DNA from: a virus
Strand: one strand, 5' to 3'
DNA: 23,086 nt
Virus record (IMG/VR): IMGVR_UViG_3300044729_000111
Span: 1-23,086 of that record
The stretch's first letter is position 1. Every line of letters starts with the position of its first letter. Shown in pieces: positions 1 to 7,357 of the stretch. The notes beneath the pieces were generated by a model, which did no database searches, was not told the DNA's origin, and was given only the letters and a program-made list of their open reading frames with translations. The translations under genes were made by a program, and so were the position numbers.

Positions 1-594
1 ACCTGCTTCTTGCATCTTACGGAAGAAGACAATGTCTTCACCTACGTACTTATCGCCGATGTTCTCTTGCTCAGCAAACATTGATTGGTCTGGGAATTTC
101 TCACGCATCTTAGGAATGATTGACTTGTGCATTAGCACAAAACCAAATCCTGCGCTGTCTACCTTAATGAGTTCATCAGGTGGTAGTGGGTGCACATGCT
201 GGATACTGAACTCATCTACATTAAAGAACAATGCTGGGTATGGCTTAGCCAATGTACCCTCGTGTTCTTTGGAGATAAAGTAAGTGCCGCTAACGACTGG
301 CTTGCCAATCTTGTCAGCTGCGTCCCATAGTTTTGCAACTACTTCCATGTTAACTACAATGTCTGAGTCAATCCATAGCAACCAGTCAGTCTTAACTTGG
401 TCAGCCCAATAGTCAAACAGAACCTGGCGTTGTCTGCCAATCTGATTACCCTGCACTCTCATACTGTGGCTTAGTTGGATGCCATTGTTGGAGCACTGTA
501 GTGCTACGCTAACAACACCTTCTGTGAACTTGCCATCAGTGTTACCGTTGTCACACCAGCCTATTGCTAGTGTTCCTTTATTTACTTTGCTCAT
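1..594 (-). CDS. GT-A-type glycosyltransferase, partial (3' end beyond window)
   Basis: I read this gene by hand. ATG is at 594-592, and 198 codons stay open to the window edge, so the C-terminus is missing. The protein looks like a nucleotide-sugar-dependent glycosyltransferase of the GT-A fold. A hydrophobic strand leads into D76-S-D78 (context LLWIDSDIV), the metal/nucleotide-sugar DxD motif. An SGTYFIS stretch near residue 102 and a GED motif at 185-187 (context VGEDIVFF) match acceptor-side and catalytic-acid positions in such enzymes. A GGGGGACAAGA ribosome site precedes the ATG, and the gene overlaps the end of the upstream glycosyltransferase by 17 bases. Both enzymes share the IDxD and EDV/EDI signatures, so they may be diverged paralogues. 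Donor and acceptor are unknown. The family call is fairly sure; the role is inferred. Confidence 0.82.
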   Translation of the reverse strand, partial: MSKVNKGTLAIGWCDNGNTDGKFTEGVVSVALQCSNNGIQLSHSMRVQGNQIGRQRQVLFDYWADQVKTDWLLWIDSDIVVNMEVVAKLWDAADKIGKPVVSGTYFISKEHEGTLAKPYPALFFNVDEFSIQHVHPLPPDELIKVDSAGFGFVLMHKSIIPKMREKFPDQSMFAEQENIGDKYVGEDIVFFRKMQEAG

Positions 595-1258
595 TCTTGT
601 CCCCCGACATAGATAGTCTATTGATAAAGCCTGCAAAATCGCCACTAAACTTCAGCGTACCTATATGATTGCATGTTTTTGATGGGTCTATAAATACCCC
701 ATACCCACCATCTCGTAACTTCTGACAAAGCAATACATCTTCGGAGATGATATCTCCATCTTGAATCTTGACTTCAAATACCCATCGGCGATTAGCGCCA
801 TTATGAACATAGGCTTCTGAGTTGTCCCATAGATGCTTGATTGCAGCCTTGGACATATAGAAGAAGCCTGTGCCAATAGACTCAACCTTGATAAGTCCAT
901 CTTCGTCAGTAACCAAATCTTCTGGCTTACACTTGACATTGTATGATTCCTCGAAGATAGACTTCTTAATAACTGGTAGACCTAAGGCATCCTTGCCTGA
1001 GTTCACCACATCAATTGCCCACTGTGGGTTCCATTCCATATCAGCATCAATCCATAGGATGCCATCAAACTCTTGCTCTACCGCTAGGGCTAGCAGGTCA
1101 TTACGGCTACGCTGGATTAGTGCGTCATAAGACATAAAGATTGGGTGGAAGTAAATGTCTGATTGCATACCAAGCAATGCAGTTTGATGCAGTGCACTGG
1201 CGTACCAGACATCTACTTTCCCATCGTAAGAAGGTGTTGCGATTAGTACTGTTTTCAT
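578..1258 (-). CDS. GT-A-type glycosyltransferase
   Basis: This 226-residue protein has the layout of a small cytoplasmic GT-A glycosyltransferase. The N-terminus is a nucleotide-binding strand (VLIATPSYDG). An R-N pair follows (QRSRND, near 50-54), and then the DxD motif D71-A-D73 (context ILWIDADMEW), which binds metal and nucleotide-sugar. Near the C-terminus SEDV (172-175) supplies a likely catalytic acid, and H198 in CNHIG is a likely metal ligand. There is no signal peptide or membrane helix. The start is supported by GGGGACACA directly before the ATG. It lies 19 bases after the 102-residue gene and overlaps the next glycosyltransferase by 17 bases, so they are probably co-translated. 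Its place after the tail fibre suggests decoration of a virion protein or host glycan, but the substrate cannot be read from sequence. Confidence 0.85.
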   Translation of the reverse strand: MKTVLIATPSYDGKVDVWYASALHQTALLGMQSDIYFHPIFMSYDALIQRSRNDLLALAVEQEFDGILWIDADMEWNPQWAIDVVNSGKDALGLPVIKKSIFEESYNVKCKPEDLVTDEDGLIKVESIGTGFFYMSKAAIKHLWDNSEAYVHNGANRRWVFEVKIQDGDIISEDVLLCQKLRDGGYGVFIDPSKTCNHIGTLKFSGDFAGFINRLSMSGDKNEQSK

Positions 1259-1277
1259 TGTGTCCCCTGACCTTTGG

Positions 1278-1586
1278 TTACGCTAGTGAATCAATATCAA
1301 AATCATCAACCTTAACTTCAGTAGGTGCTACCGCAATCTGAGTTGATACATATTGTGACTCATATACTGCATCTAGGTGAGCCTCATTAATTAGTGCCCA
1401 TAGTTCAGCCTTGTTGAAAGATGCTGGTGTTTTCTCAGCCTCAACCTCTACCAACTTGTTGAACTTTGATACATAGTCATTAAGTGAGTACTCAACCTCT
1501 ACATCCCACTTGATTACCTTGCCATCAAGGTCAACTGTAGGAGTAGCCTTAGTGATTGTCTTTACTGCATTATCTGTATGTGACAT
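1278..1586 (-). CDS. hypothetical protein, 102 aa, downstream of fibre
   Basis: I do not recognise this family. The protein is 102 residues long and acidic. A beta-rich N-terminal half (TVDLDGKVIKWDVEVEYSL) is followed by a helical stretch rich in Glu and Ala, and the tail is acidic (VDDFDIDSLA). There is no membrane segment, signal peptide or cysteine cluster. Its ATG overlaps the stop codon of the fibre gene as TAATG, so translation is probably coupled to the fibre. A tail-fibre-associated or assembly role is possible from position only. Small tail-associated proteins in this position are common in phages, but no motif supports a specific function here. Confidence 0.7.
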   Translation of the reverse strand: MSHTDNAVKTITKATPTVDLDGKVIKWDVEVEYSLNDYVSKFNKLVEVEAEKTPASFNKAELWALINEAHLDAVYESQYVSTQIAVAPTEVKVDDFDIDSLA

Positions 1587-4500
1587 TAGTTTACCTTTGC
1601 TTCTAGTTCAGCGACCTTTGCTGAAAGTTCTTGTATTGCTTTGACTAGGATTGGGATTAGTCTACCCTGAGTTGCTTCTAGTTTTTCTGGATTATCGCGT
1701 AGGGTTAGTTGCAAGTACTCGGCAAGTTCTGCCTCGTCCTCTGTTGCCATAAGTTCTTGAGCAATAAAGCCTGTGTCCTTGATGCCAACCTTGGCTCCAT
1801 CACGCATATTCCAAGTAAATGTTACTGGGTTTAACTTGTTAATAAAGTCCAGACCAACTGGGATTGACTCAATGTCTGTCTTGTCACGGGCATCTGAAAG
1901 CCCAGAGATTGAAGTAACTTGACAGCGAAGACCAGATATAGATGAATTACCAAATGTAATTTGATTAGATACAGATGTTGTTGTTGCCTGAGCATTTGTT
2001 CCAAGGAGAATATTGTTTGTTCCAGTAGTGAGTGCGCTTCCTGCTTCACGACCAACTGCTACATTTTCACCACCTGTTGTAAGTGCATATAATGCGTTTT
2101 CTCCAGCGCCAACATTGTAACTTGCTGTTGTAAGAGATTGACCCGCTGATTTTCCAAGAAGGACATTGCGCTCACCACTTGTTGCACTTGTTCCAGCTTG
2201 CCAACCAACAGCCACATTGTTTACTCCGCTAACAGTAGTTGATAAAGCATTATGACCGATTGCTACGTTATTAATACCAGTAGTATTTGCATCAAGTGAA
2301 AATGCTCCAATGGCTATATTCCTATAACCAATTGAATTACCATACAAAGCATCGCGACCAATGGCTATGTTGTCAATACCTGTAGTATTAGAATATAAAG
2401 CACCAGGACCAACTGCTGTGTTATTAGTACCAATTGTATTGTTTTGTAAGGCTGCATATCCAACGGCTAAATTATCATCACCTGTTGTATTGCTTGTCAG
2501 TGCATTGTATCCTATTGCTGTGTTTACAAAACCATTTGTGTTGTTTCTCAATGCTTGATACCCGACTGCAGTATTATAGTAGCCAGTTCTATTTTCAAAT
2601 AATGCAAACCAGCCCATAACAGTATTGCCAGCGCCTGTGCTTGTATAATATCCAGCAGCACGACCTACGGCTGTGTTGCCAAAACCAGTTGTTTGAGAAC
2701 CAAGTGCTCCAGTTCCAACTGCTGTTGCATCATCTATTGTAGAAAATGATAGGGCACCCTGACCTACAGCAACAGAGTTGTTCCCTGTAACGTTGGTTGT
2801 TAATGCATTTTGTCCAATTGCTGTGTTGTTATAACCAGTTGTATTTGAGTACAAAGAATCTTTACCAAATGCCGCGTTAAGGTTGCCCGTTGTGTTTGAA
2901 AGCATAGACCCGTCGCCAACAGCAGTATTTATAATTCCAGTAGTATTGTTATACAATGATTGTCTGCCTATTGCAATATTTCCATAGCCAGTTGTATTGA
3001 TAGCAAGAGCATTAGTTCCAACAGCAACGTTTTCTCCACCAGTAGTGTTTGCAGTCAATGCATTATATCCAATAGCAACATTACTAGCGCCAACAGTATT
3101 AGCATCAAGTACAAAGGAACCAATTGCTACGTTGTTAACACCTGTTGTGTTAAGAAGTAATGTGTTCGAGCCAATAGATATATTATCAGTACCAACTGTA
3201 TTAGTAGCAAGAGAGTTTGTTCCAACAGCAACGTTTCTTACTCCTGTAGTATTGGAGGCAATAGCAGAATATCCGACTGCTACGTTTTCAGTTCCTACTG
3301 TATTTGCAGCAAGAGAATTAAATCCAACTGCTGTATTACTTGCTCCTGTTGTATTTAACGTAAGTGATAAACGACCAATTGCTGTATTTCCAGAGCCTAT
3401 AGTATTTGTAAGTAATGCTTGATGACCTACTGCTACGTTATCATTTCCAGTTATATTAGCACCTAATGCAGATTGACCAATTGCTGTATTTCTTGCTCCA
3501 ATGGTATTAGCATCAAGTACGCTATTTCCAACTGCAATATTTCCATCACCAACAGTATTGACTAAAAGCGCATTGACTCCAATAGCAACGTTATTAGCAC
3601 CTGTTGTGTTGGCAGCAAGAACGTTAGTACCTACACCAACGTTAGTTGATACTGTAGTAGGGTTAATAGTTGTTGTCCAGGATACCGCAGTGCCATCAGT
3701 TCCTAGTACCTTGCCACCATTGCCAGTCTGAGATGGGACTACATAACCAGCAGCCTCAGTCGCTGAGGCAGCAGCCGAAGTTGCAGAAGTCGCAGCAGCG
3801 GTAGCAGATGCAGCAGCGCTTGTCGCACTTGTAGCAGCAGCCGTTGCGGAAGCAGCGGCACTTGTAGCGCTAGTTGCTGCAGCGGTCTGGCTAGTCAAAG
3901 CAGATGAAGCAGAAGTCGCTGCGCTAGTAGCAGATGTTGCAGCAGCAGTTTGACTAGTTAGTGCAGATGATGCACTTGTAGATGCAGCGCTTGCAGAAAC
4001 GTCAGCAGATGTTGCCGATGTCGCCGCTGCTGTTGCACTAGATGCTGCTGAGTTAGCAGATGTTAAAGCACTCGAAGCGCTAGTAGAAGCAGATGCTGCA
4101 CTTGTTGCAGCAGCGGCTGCGTCTCCAACAATACTTGCTGCACTTGCAGCAGCACTAGTCGCTGATGTAGCAGCAGCGGTGGCTGAGGCTGCAGCAGAGG
4201 TTGCGCTAGTAGCGGCAGCCGTTGCAGAGTTGGCAGAAGAAGTTGCATATCCAGCAATTGTGGCTACAGAGTTTGCAGCAGTTGTGGCACTTGCTGCTGC
4301 GGATGTTGCCGATGTCGCTGCCGCGGTTGCGCTTGCTGCTGCGCTAGTTGCGCTAGTGGCTGCTGCTGTAGCAGAGGCTGCAGCCGATGTAGCAGAAGTT
4401 GCTGCTGCTGTGGCTGAAGTTGCTGAGGCTGTTGCAGATGTAGCAGATGCTGTTGCACTGTTAGATGCACTCGTTGCAGAAGTAGCAGCAGATGTAGCAC

Positions 4501-5254
4501 TAGTAGCAGCACTTGCTGCTGAGGTAGATGCTGCAGTTGCAGAACCTAAGATGCTGTCTACGTAATCCTTAGGGGTAGCAGATGATGCTGACATACCCGC
4601 AGAAGATAGTCCAGTAATAACTGGTGAGCCTGAGATAGTCGGGCTTGTTAAGGTTTTATTCGTAAGAGTCTGTACTGCCGTTGCAATAACCACTGTGCCT
4701 GTCGTGTTAGGCATTGTGATTGTATTATCCTGAGTTGGGTCGACCACTGTAAGGGTGGTCTCAAAGGCATCAGGTGTTGCACCTTCAAAGACAATGCTCG
4801 CATCTACATTCGTACCCGAAATAATAGGGTTCGTGATTGTAGGGGCTGTAAGGGTCTTGTTAGTCAGTGTCTGAGTGTCGATAGTTCCGACAACCGATGA
4901 AGAGTTTGAAATGCCGTGAACGCCCGTAGAAGCCTCAATATGGGCATTAGATTCACGGTAGTCGCGACCGATAGCCATGTGACGGACAACCGCACCAGCT
5001 GAGTGAGCCTGTCCTGAGGAACCATCAATGGCTCGGGTTATTGTAAAGGTATTAGTCGATACCGCAGTGGCATCAATAATTTCTTCAATTGCTGTATCTG
5101 GGTCAACAACAATTGTAAAGGTTGTACCCGCAGGAATCGACTGTCCACCCAGAAGGGCAGCACCTGACTGGACAACTAATGTTGAAGCGCCAGCGGTAAC
5201 CGCACTTGTTAGTGTTGTCTGTTGCGAGCGAGAGGAGTAATTGCGTGTTGTCAT
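1586..5254 (-). CDS. tail fibre with heptad stalk, YadA-like repeats and Peptidase S74 chaperone
   Basis: This is a 1222-residue host-recognition fibre. Residues 1-110 form a beta-rich, probably virion-attaching domain. Two TLTNKTLT motifs follow, near 130 and 195. Residues 238-502 are almost only Ala, Ser and Thr in about 38 heptads, consistent with a slender trimeric stalk. Residues 550-1092 hold 32 copies of a roughly 17-residue unit (consensus TTGxxNxAxGxxALxxN), resembling the left-handed beta-roll of YadA-type heads. From S1120 (context LSDARDK) to the end is a Peptidase S74 intramolecular chaperone: Ser1120/Lys1125 match the catalytic dyad, GFIAQE follows, and a coiled-coil end starts at LIPILVKAIQEL. 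Such domains trimerise the fibre and then cut themselves off before the serine. The start has an AGGA site (GATAGGAATATAA). Confidence 0.93.
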   Translation of the reverse strand: MTTRNYSSRSQQTTLTSAVTAGASTLVVQSGAALLGGQSIPAGTTFTIVVDPDTAIEEIIDATAVSTNTFTITRAIDGSSGQAHSAGAVVRHMAIGRDYRESNAHIEASTGVHGISNSSSVVGTIDTQTLTNKTLTAPTITNPIISGTNVDASIVFEGATPDAFETTLTVVDPTQDNTITMPNTTGTVVIATAVQTLTNKTLTSPTISGSPVITGLSSAGMSASSATPKDYVDSILGSATAASTSAASAATSATSAATSATSASNSATASATSATASATSATAAATSATSAAASATAAATSATSAAASATAAATSATSAAASATTAANSVATIAGYATSSANSATAAATSATSAAASATAAATSATSAAASAASIVGDAAAAATSAASASTSASSALTSANSAASSATAAATSATSADVSASAASTSASSALTSQTAAATSATSAATSASSALTSQTAAATSATSAAASATAAATSATSAAASATAAATSATSAAASATEAAGYVVPSQTGNGGKVLGTDGTAVSWTTTINPTTVSTNVGVGTNVLAANTTGANNVAIGVNALLVNTVGDGNIAVGNSVLDANTIGARNTAIGQSALGANITGNDNVAVGHQALLTNTIGSGNTAIGRLSLTLNTTGASNTAVGFNSLAANTVGTENVAVGYSAIASNTTGVRNVAVGTNSLATNTVGTDNISIGSNTLLLNTTGVNNVAIGSFVLDANTVGASNVAIGYNALTANTTGGENVAVGTNALAINTTGYGNIAIGRQSLYNNTTGIINTAVGDGSMLSNTTGNLNAAFGKDSLYSNTTGYNNTAIGQNALTTNVTGNNSVAVGQGALSFSTIDDATAVGTGALGSQTTGFGNTAVGRAAGYYTSTGAGNTVMGWFALFENRTGYYNTAVGYQALRNNTNGFVNTAIGYNALTSNTTGDDNLAVGYAALQNNTIGTNNTAVGPGALYSNTTGIDNIAIGRDALYGNSIGYRNIAIGAFSLDANTTGINNVAIGHNALSTTVSGVNNVAVGWQAGTSATSGERNVLLGKSAGQSLTTASYNVGAGENALYALTTGGENVAVGREAGSALTTGTNNILLGTNAQATTTSVSNQITFGNSSISGLRCQVTSISGLSDARDKTDIESIPVGLDFINKLNPVTFTWNMRDGAKVGIKDTGFIAQELMATEDEAELAEYLQLTLRDNPEKLEATQGRLIPILVKAIQELSAKVAELEAKVN
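1979..3607 (-). repeat. 32 tandem 51-bp units encoding 17-aa YadA-like repeats
   Basis: The fibre gene carries 32 consecutive units of about 51 bases (residues 550-1092), each coding one 17-residue turn with Gly at position 3, Asn at 6, small-hydrophobic-Gly at 8-10 and Asn at 17. Only three units depart from 17 residues (16, 18 and 16, near units 18-20). The units have diverged at DNA level but keep the protein pattern, which points to old duplication under selection for the fold. The register shift in units 18-20 could be a kink or junction in the beta-roll. Confidence 0.9.
3749..4543 (-). repeat. Ala/Ser/Thr heptad repeat of the fibre stalk
   Basis: About 795 bases code roughly 38 seven-residue units (typical AAATSATSAAASAT) with many near-identical 21- and 42-base copies. 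Small residues at every position suggest a tightly packed triple-helical or coiled-coil stalk. The DNA repeats are close enough to recombine, so length variation between isolates or assembly collapse is likely here. A brief interruption (VATIAGYATSSAN) breaks the pattern in the middle, and a second one (SIVGDAA) lies further on. Confidence 0.9.
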
Positions 5255-5262
5255 TTATATTC

Positions 5263-6180
5263 CTATCGAGTATAATGAATTCGTGGCGGGTATTGGCTTT
5301 GCATTGCTGATACTTCTTCGTTTAAACGTTGTGAGTAAAGAGCAAAGAGTTGCTTTGTTGCTGATGCGCTTGCACCGTAAGGGCGCTTGCCATCTGTTTC
5401 GTCCGCCTGTGGGCTAATCTGACCTGCACGAGCAGGGTCAAGGTAAGCCAATAGTCTGTATGATGCACCAAGGATTACAATGTCACGAGCAGATTCGGAA
5501 AATCCAGTAGTGGTTGTAAATACATCTCCGCTGTTTTCCATTGCAGATGGAGGTGTGGCATACATCACCTTTACTGTACGTCCTGGTGTTATGAAGTCGT
5601 AAATAGTTACAGTTTGTGAGTTTGCACCCCAAGTAGTTACATCTGCGAATGGGTCGAAATCCCATCGGCGAATACGAATCCATTCCTTAGAAGGACCTGT
5701 GTCCTGCCAAGACATAGTTAGAATATTCTCAATACCTAAGTCTTCAAATTCGTAAGTGTTAATCGCTGCATTGAAAGTAAATGTTGTTTGCTTGACAGCA
5801 AGTAGGCTGGCACCCATTGCACGGATGGTATCGTTGATAGCCTTCTTAATTACATAGCGTGGGAAGATAGGTGAGATAGTAACCTTAGCATCAGCTGCAT
5901 GTGTAGCAGCACCTGTGCCTAGATACCCACGTCCGTAAGGTGATACGGTTGCTGTGTTACCAACGCGGTCAAATGAATCAACCCACATAAGTTCTTCATC
6001 AACTTCAAGGATACCCTTACCTACGTTACTCGTATCTCCAAGAGATAGGATTGTAGGTGAGGTGCTTGGAGACGTCAGTGTGGTGACTGCTGTGCGTAGA
6101 TATGTAGAACGGTCCTGTTGGTAAGTATAACCTGAAAGGTTAATGAGGACTTCGTCAATCATCTGTGCTAGTGTTGTCAT
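5263..6180 (-). CDS. probable head-tail adaptor protein
   Basis: This 305-residue protein probably binds below the portal and joins head to tail. The N-terminal helix (MTTLAQMIDEVLINL) is followed by a beta section with ILEVDEELMWVDSFD and RGYLGTGAATHAA near residues 58-92, then a helical stretch starting FPRYVIKKAINDTI. This pattern resembles phage adaptor proteins of the SU10-adaptor type. I rely on remembered family appearance, not a search. The C-terminal half contains a helical segment (ARDIVILGASYRLLAYL) typical of connector-ring subunits. The start overlaps the upstream stop as ATGA (four bases), and the fibre begins eight bases downstream. Position between head genes and the fibre fits. 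An alternative is a podoviral tail-tubular protein. Confidence 0.6.
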   Translation of the reverse strand: MTTLAQMIDEVLINLSGYTYQQDRSTYLRTAVTTLTSPSTSPTILSLGDTSNVGKGILEVDEELMWVDSFDRVGNTATVSPYGRGYLGTGAATHAADAKVTISPIFPRYVIKKAINDTIRAMGASLLAVKQTTFTFNAAINTYEFEDLGIENILTMSWQDTGPSKEWIRIRRWDFDPFADVTTWGANSQTVTIYDFITPGRTVKVMYATPPSAMENSGDVFTTTTGFSESARDIVILGASYRLLAYLDPARAGQISPQADETDGKRPYGASASATKQLFALYSQRLNEEVSAMQSQYPPRIHYTR

Positions 6181-6452
6181 AGGTCTATGCTCCTTAATGC
6201 AACAACTGCTGATAACCCAGTAGTTCCCGCTAGTTCATTACAGACAGCGTTCATCATCTTGTAATCTTTAGGCTGACGGTTTGCGCTAGCCTTAATGTTT
6301 AGTGCTGCTATAATACCTAAGCCACTGGTGTCAGCATAGTTATTTGCTGCACCTTGTTCGGACTGGTATACATCTGGTGTTGGGTATGTTCCACCATTTG
6401 CAAGACGATTCAACTCGTCAGCAAACGTGCTACCTGCTACTCCTGTTGCCAT
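6177..6452 (-). CDS. hypothetical protein, 91 aa, adaptor-associated
   Basis: I do not recognise this 91-residue protein. The N-terminal half (FADELNRLANGGTYP...PDVYQSEQGAANNYA) looks flexible, and the C-terminal half contains two probable helices (LGIIAALNIKA and the last 20 residues). There is no membrane segment or cysteine pattern except one Cys. It is tied to its neighbours by a TAATG overlap at its start and an ATGA overlap at its end, so it is probably made together with the head-tail adaptor. GAGG upstream serves as ribosome site. A minor virion or assembly role is possible from position, but no sequence evidence decides it. Confidence 0.65.
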   Translation of the reverse strand: MATGVAGSTFADELNRLANGGTYPTPDVYQSEQGAANNYADTSGLGIIAALNIKASANRQPKDYKMMNAVCNELAGTTGLSAVVALRSIDL

Positions 6453-6688
6453 TATCTAAACCTCGCAGCCTTCTTTGCTATGGACTTTGGTTGTTTTACA
6501 AACTGCTTACCCTTTGCATTACCTGCAGCTTTAGCCTGGTTAGTTGCTTTCTTTTCAGATGCACTCAATGCAGACCATGCCTTCTTGGGCAAATATCTTT
6601 TCTTACCTTTAGATGGTTTACCATCAGAAGTTGTCCACTCTTCCTTGGTCCATTTCTTTAAGGACTTCTGTGACTTAGCAAGTGCCAT
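6452..6688 (-). CDS. small basic phage protein (DUF5872-like), 78 aa
   Basis: This 78-residue, Lys-rich protein has a pattern of spaced Trp residues (LKKWTKEEWTTSDGK), a KRYLPKKAW segment, LSASEKKAT and GKQFVKQPKSIAKKAA. I recall this arrangement from small phage and giant-virus proteins annotated as DUF5872, whose function is unknown. I could not check the family by search. I start at the ATG at 6688, which overlaps the upstream stop as TAATG and has GGAGG 12 bases before it. A longer reading to 6754 overlaps the upstream gene deeply and has no support. The strong positive charge suggests nucleic-acid or capsid-interior contact. It is one of five consecutive tiny basic proteins. Confidence 0.78.
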   Translation of the reverse strand: MALAKSQKSLKKWTKEEWTTSDGKPSKGKKRYLPKKAWSALSASEKKATNQAKAAGNAKGKQFVKQPKSIAKKAARFR

Positions 6689-6873
6689 TACTTGTAACCG
6701 CCTCCTGCTTTTTTGTACTGAGTTGCAAGCAACTGAGCCTTGCGAGCAGACCATTCACCAGGGTCTCCACCCTTAGAGCCTGCTTTAATCTTCTTAAACA
6801 AAGAGGCACGCATTGCTGGCTTAGTATAGTTACCAGCCGCATTAACCCTTGACTTAGCCTTCTTCTTTACCAT
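6688..6873 (-). CDS. small basic conserved phage protein, 61 aa
   Basis: The protein is 61 residues long and very basic. It carries NYTKPAMRASLFKKIKAG, then GGDPGEWSARKAQLLA and a C-terminal KKAGGGYK. I recall the KAGSKGG.PG.WSARKAQ pattern from many aquatic phages as a protein of unknown function. Its ATG lies seven bases inside the upstream gene, with GGCGGAC as a possible ribosome site, and its stop forms TAATG with the next gene. No enzyme motif is visible. DNA binding or a minor head-component role is inferred from charge and genomic position only. Confidence 0.8.
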   Translation of the reverse strand: MVKKKAKSRVNAAGNYTKPAMRASLFKKIKAGSKGGDPGEWSARKAQLLATQYKKAGGGYK

Positions 6874-7124
6874 TTGACTTTGTCCGCCCAGTATGCAGCA
6901 GACATCTTGCCCTTGGCAATGTTCTTAGCATGACGTGCTTTGAATGAAGCTTGACGCTTTGTAGGCTGTCTATCGCCAGTCACACCCTGTTGACCAAAGC
7001 GAATAGTTTTGACCTTACTACCTTCTTTAGCCACAACTACGTGGCTCTTCTTGGGGTGGTTTGGTGTACGCTTAGGCTTGTTAAAGCCCGATACTCCTGC
7101 TCGCTTTAGTCTTGGGTCTGACAT
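6867..7124 (-). CDS. small basic conserved phage protein (DUF6321-like), 85 aa
   Basis: This 85-residue, strongly basic protein contains GVSGFNKPKRTPNHPKKSHV followed by VKTIRFGQQGVTG, and ends in FKARHAKNIAKGKMSAAYWA plus DKVKW. I recall this block from phages and large DNA viruses as a domain of unknown function, probably DUF6321, though the number should be checked. The start has a GATAGGAAT ribosome site nearly identical to that of the fibre gene. It ends seven bases inside the next basic gene. The invariant-looking RHAKNI and AYWADK segments suggest a folded functional domain, not only a charged tail. The function is unknown. Confidence 0.8.
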   Translation of the reverse strand: MSDPRLKRAGVSGFNKPKRTPNHPKKSHVVVAKEGSKVKTIRFGQQGVTGDRQPTKRQASFKARHAKNIAKGKMSAAYWADKVKW

Positions 7125-7132
7125 TTTGATTC

Positions 7133-7357
7133 CTATCGGTTCTTGTTTTGTGCTACGACTTTACGTAAAAGTGCTTCGTATTCAGCAGTTGTGTATTCTC
7201 TGATTGTTCCGACTCGAGTCTTCGGTGGATTAGGTGTAGGAGCTTTCTTTCCTAAGTCACCCATCTTAATGGTAGAACCGCGTCCAGTTGTAACAACAAC
7301 TTGAGACTTCTTGGTAGCCTGCGGACTAGGAGAAGCCTTTGGCTTTGGAGAAGCCAC
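7133..7357 (-). CDS. hypothetical small basic protein, 74 aa (GTG start)
   Basis: I do not recognise this 74-residue protein. The first 50 residues are low-complexity Lys/Pro/Ser/Thr (for example SPKPKASPSPQATKK and GKKAPTPNPPKT) and probably disordered. The last 20 form a likely helix (EYTTAEYEALLRKVVAQ). The initiator is GTG directly after the TAA of the upstream 44-residue gene, with only a weak AAGAAG purine stretch as ribosome site, so it probably depends on translation of that gene. It resembles its neighbours in charge and size. A linker or DNA-contacting virion protein is conceivable but unproven. Confidence 0.65.
   Translation of the reverse strand: MASPKPKASPSPQATKKSQVVVTTGRGSTIKMGDLGKKAPTPNPPKTRVGTIREYTTAEYEALLRKVVAQNKNR

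Noticed and set aside
2997-3422. Plus-strand 141-codon frame with periodic hydrophobic repeats
   Set aside because: It mirrors the 17-residue repeats of the fibre on the other strand, and its apparent periodicity is inherited from them.
1979-4543. Repeat arrays that could be taken for a CRISPR array
   Set aside because: The repeats are continuous coding units of 51 and 21 bases without unique spacers, and the reading frame runs through all of them.
4179-4565. Plus-strand open frame of 128 codons rich in Ala/Val/Glu
   Set aside because: It is the antisense reading of the Ala/Ser/Thr heptad repeat; repeated codons without stops keep all frames open. No ribosome site or neighbouring plus-strand gene supports it.
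6354-6776. Plus-strand 140-codon Cys/Leu/Phe-rich frame
   Set aside because: It is antisense to three coupled minus-strand genes, and its composition reflects reversed Lys codons (AAG to CTT).
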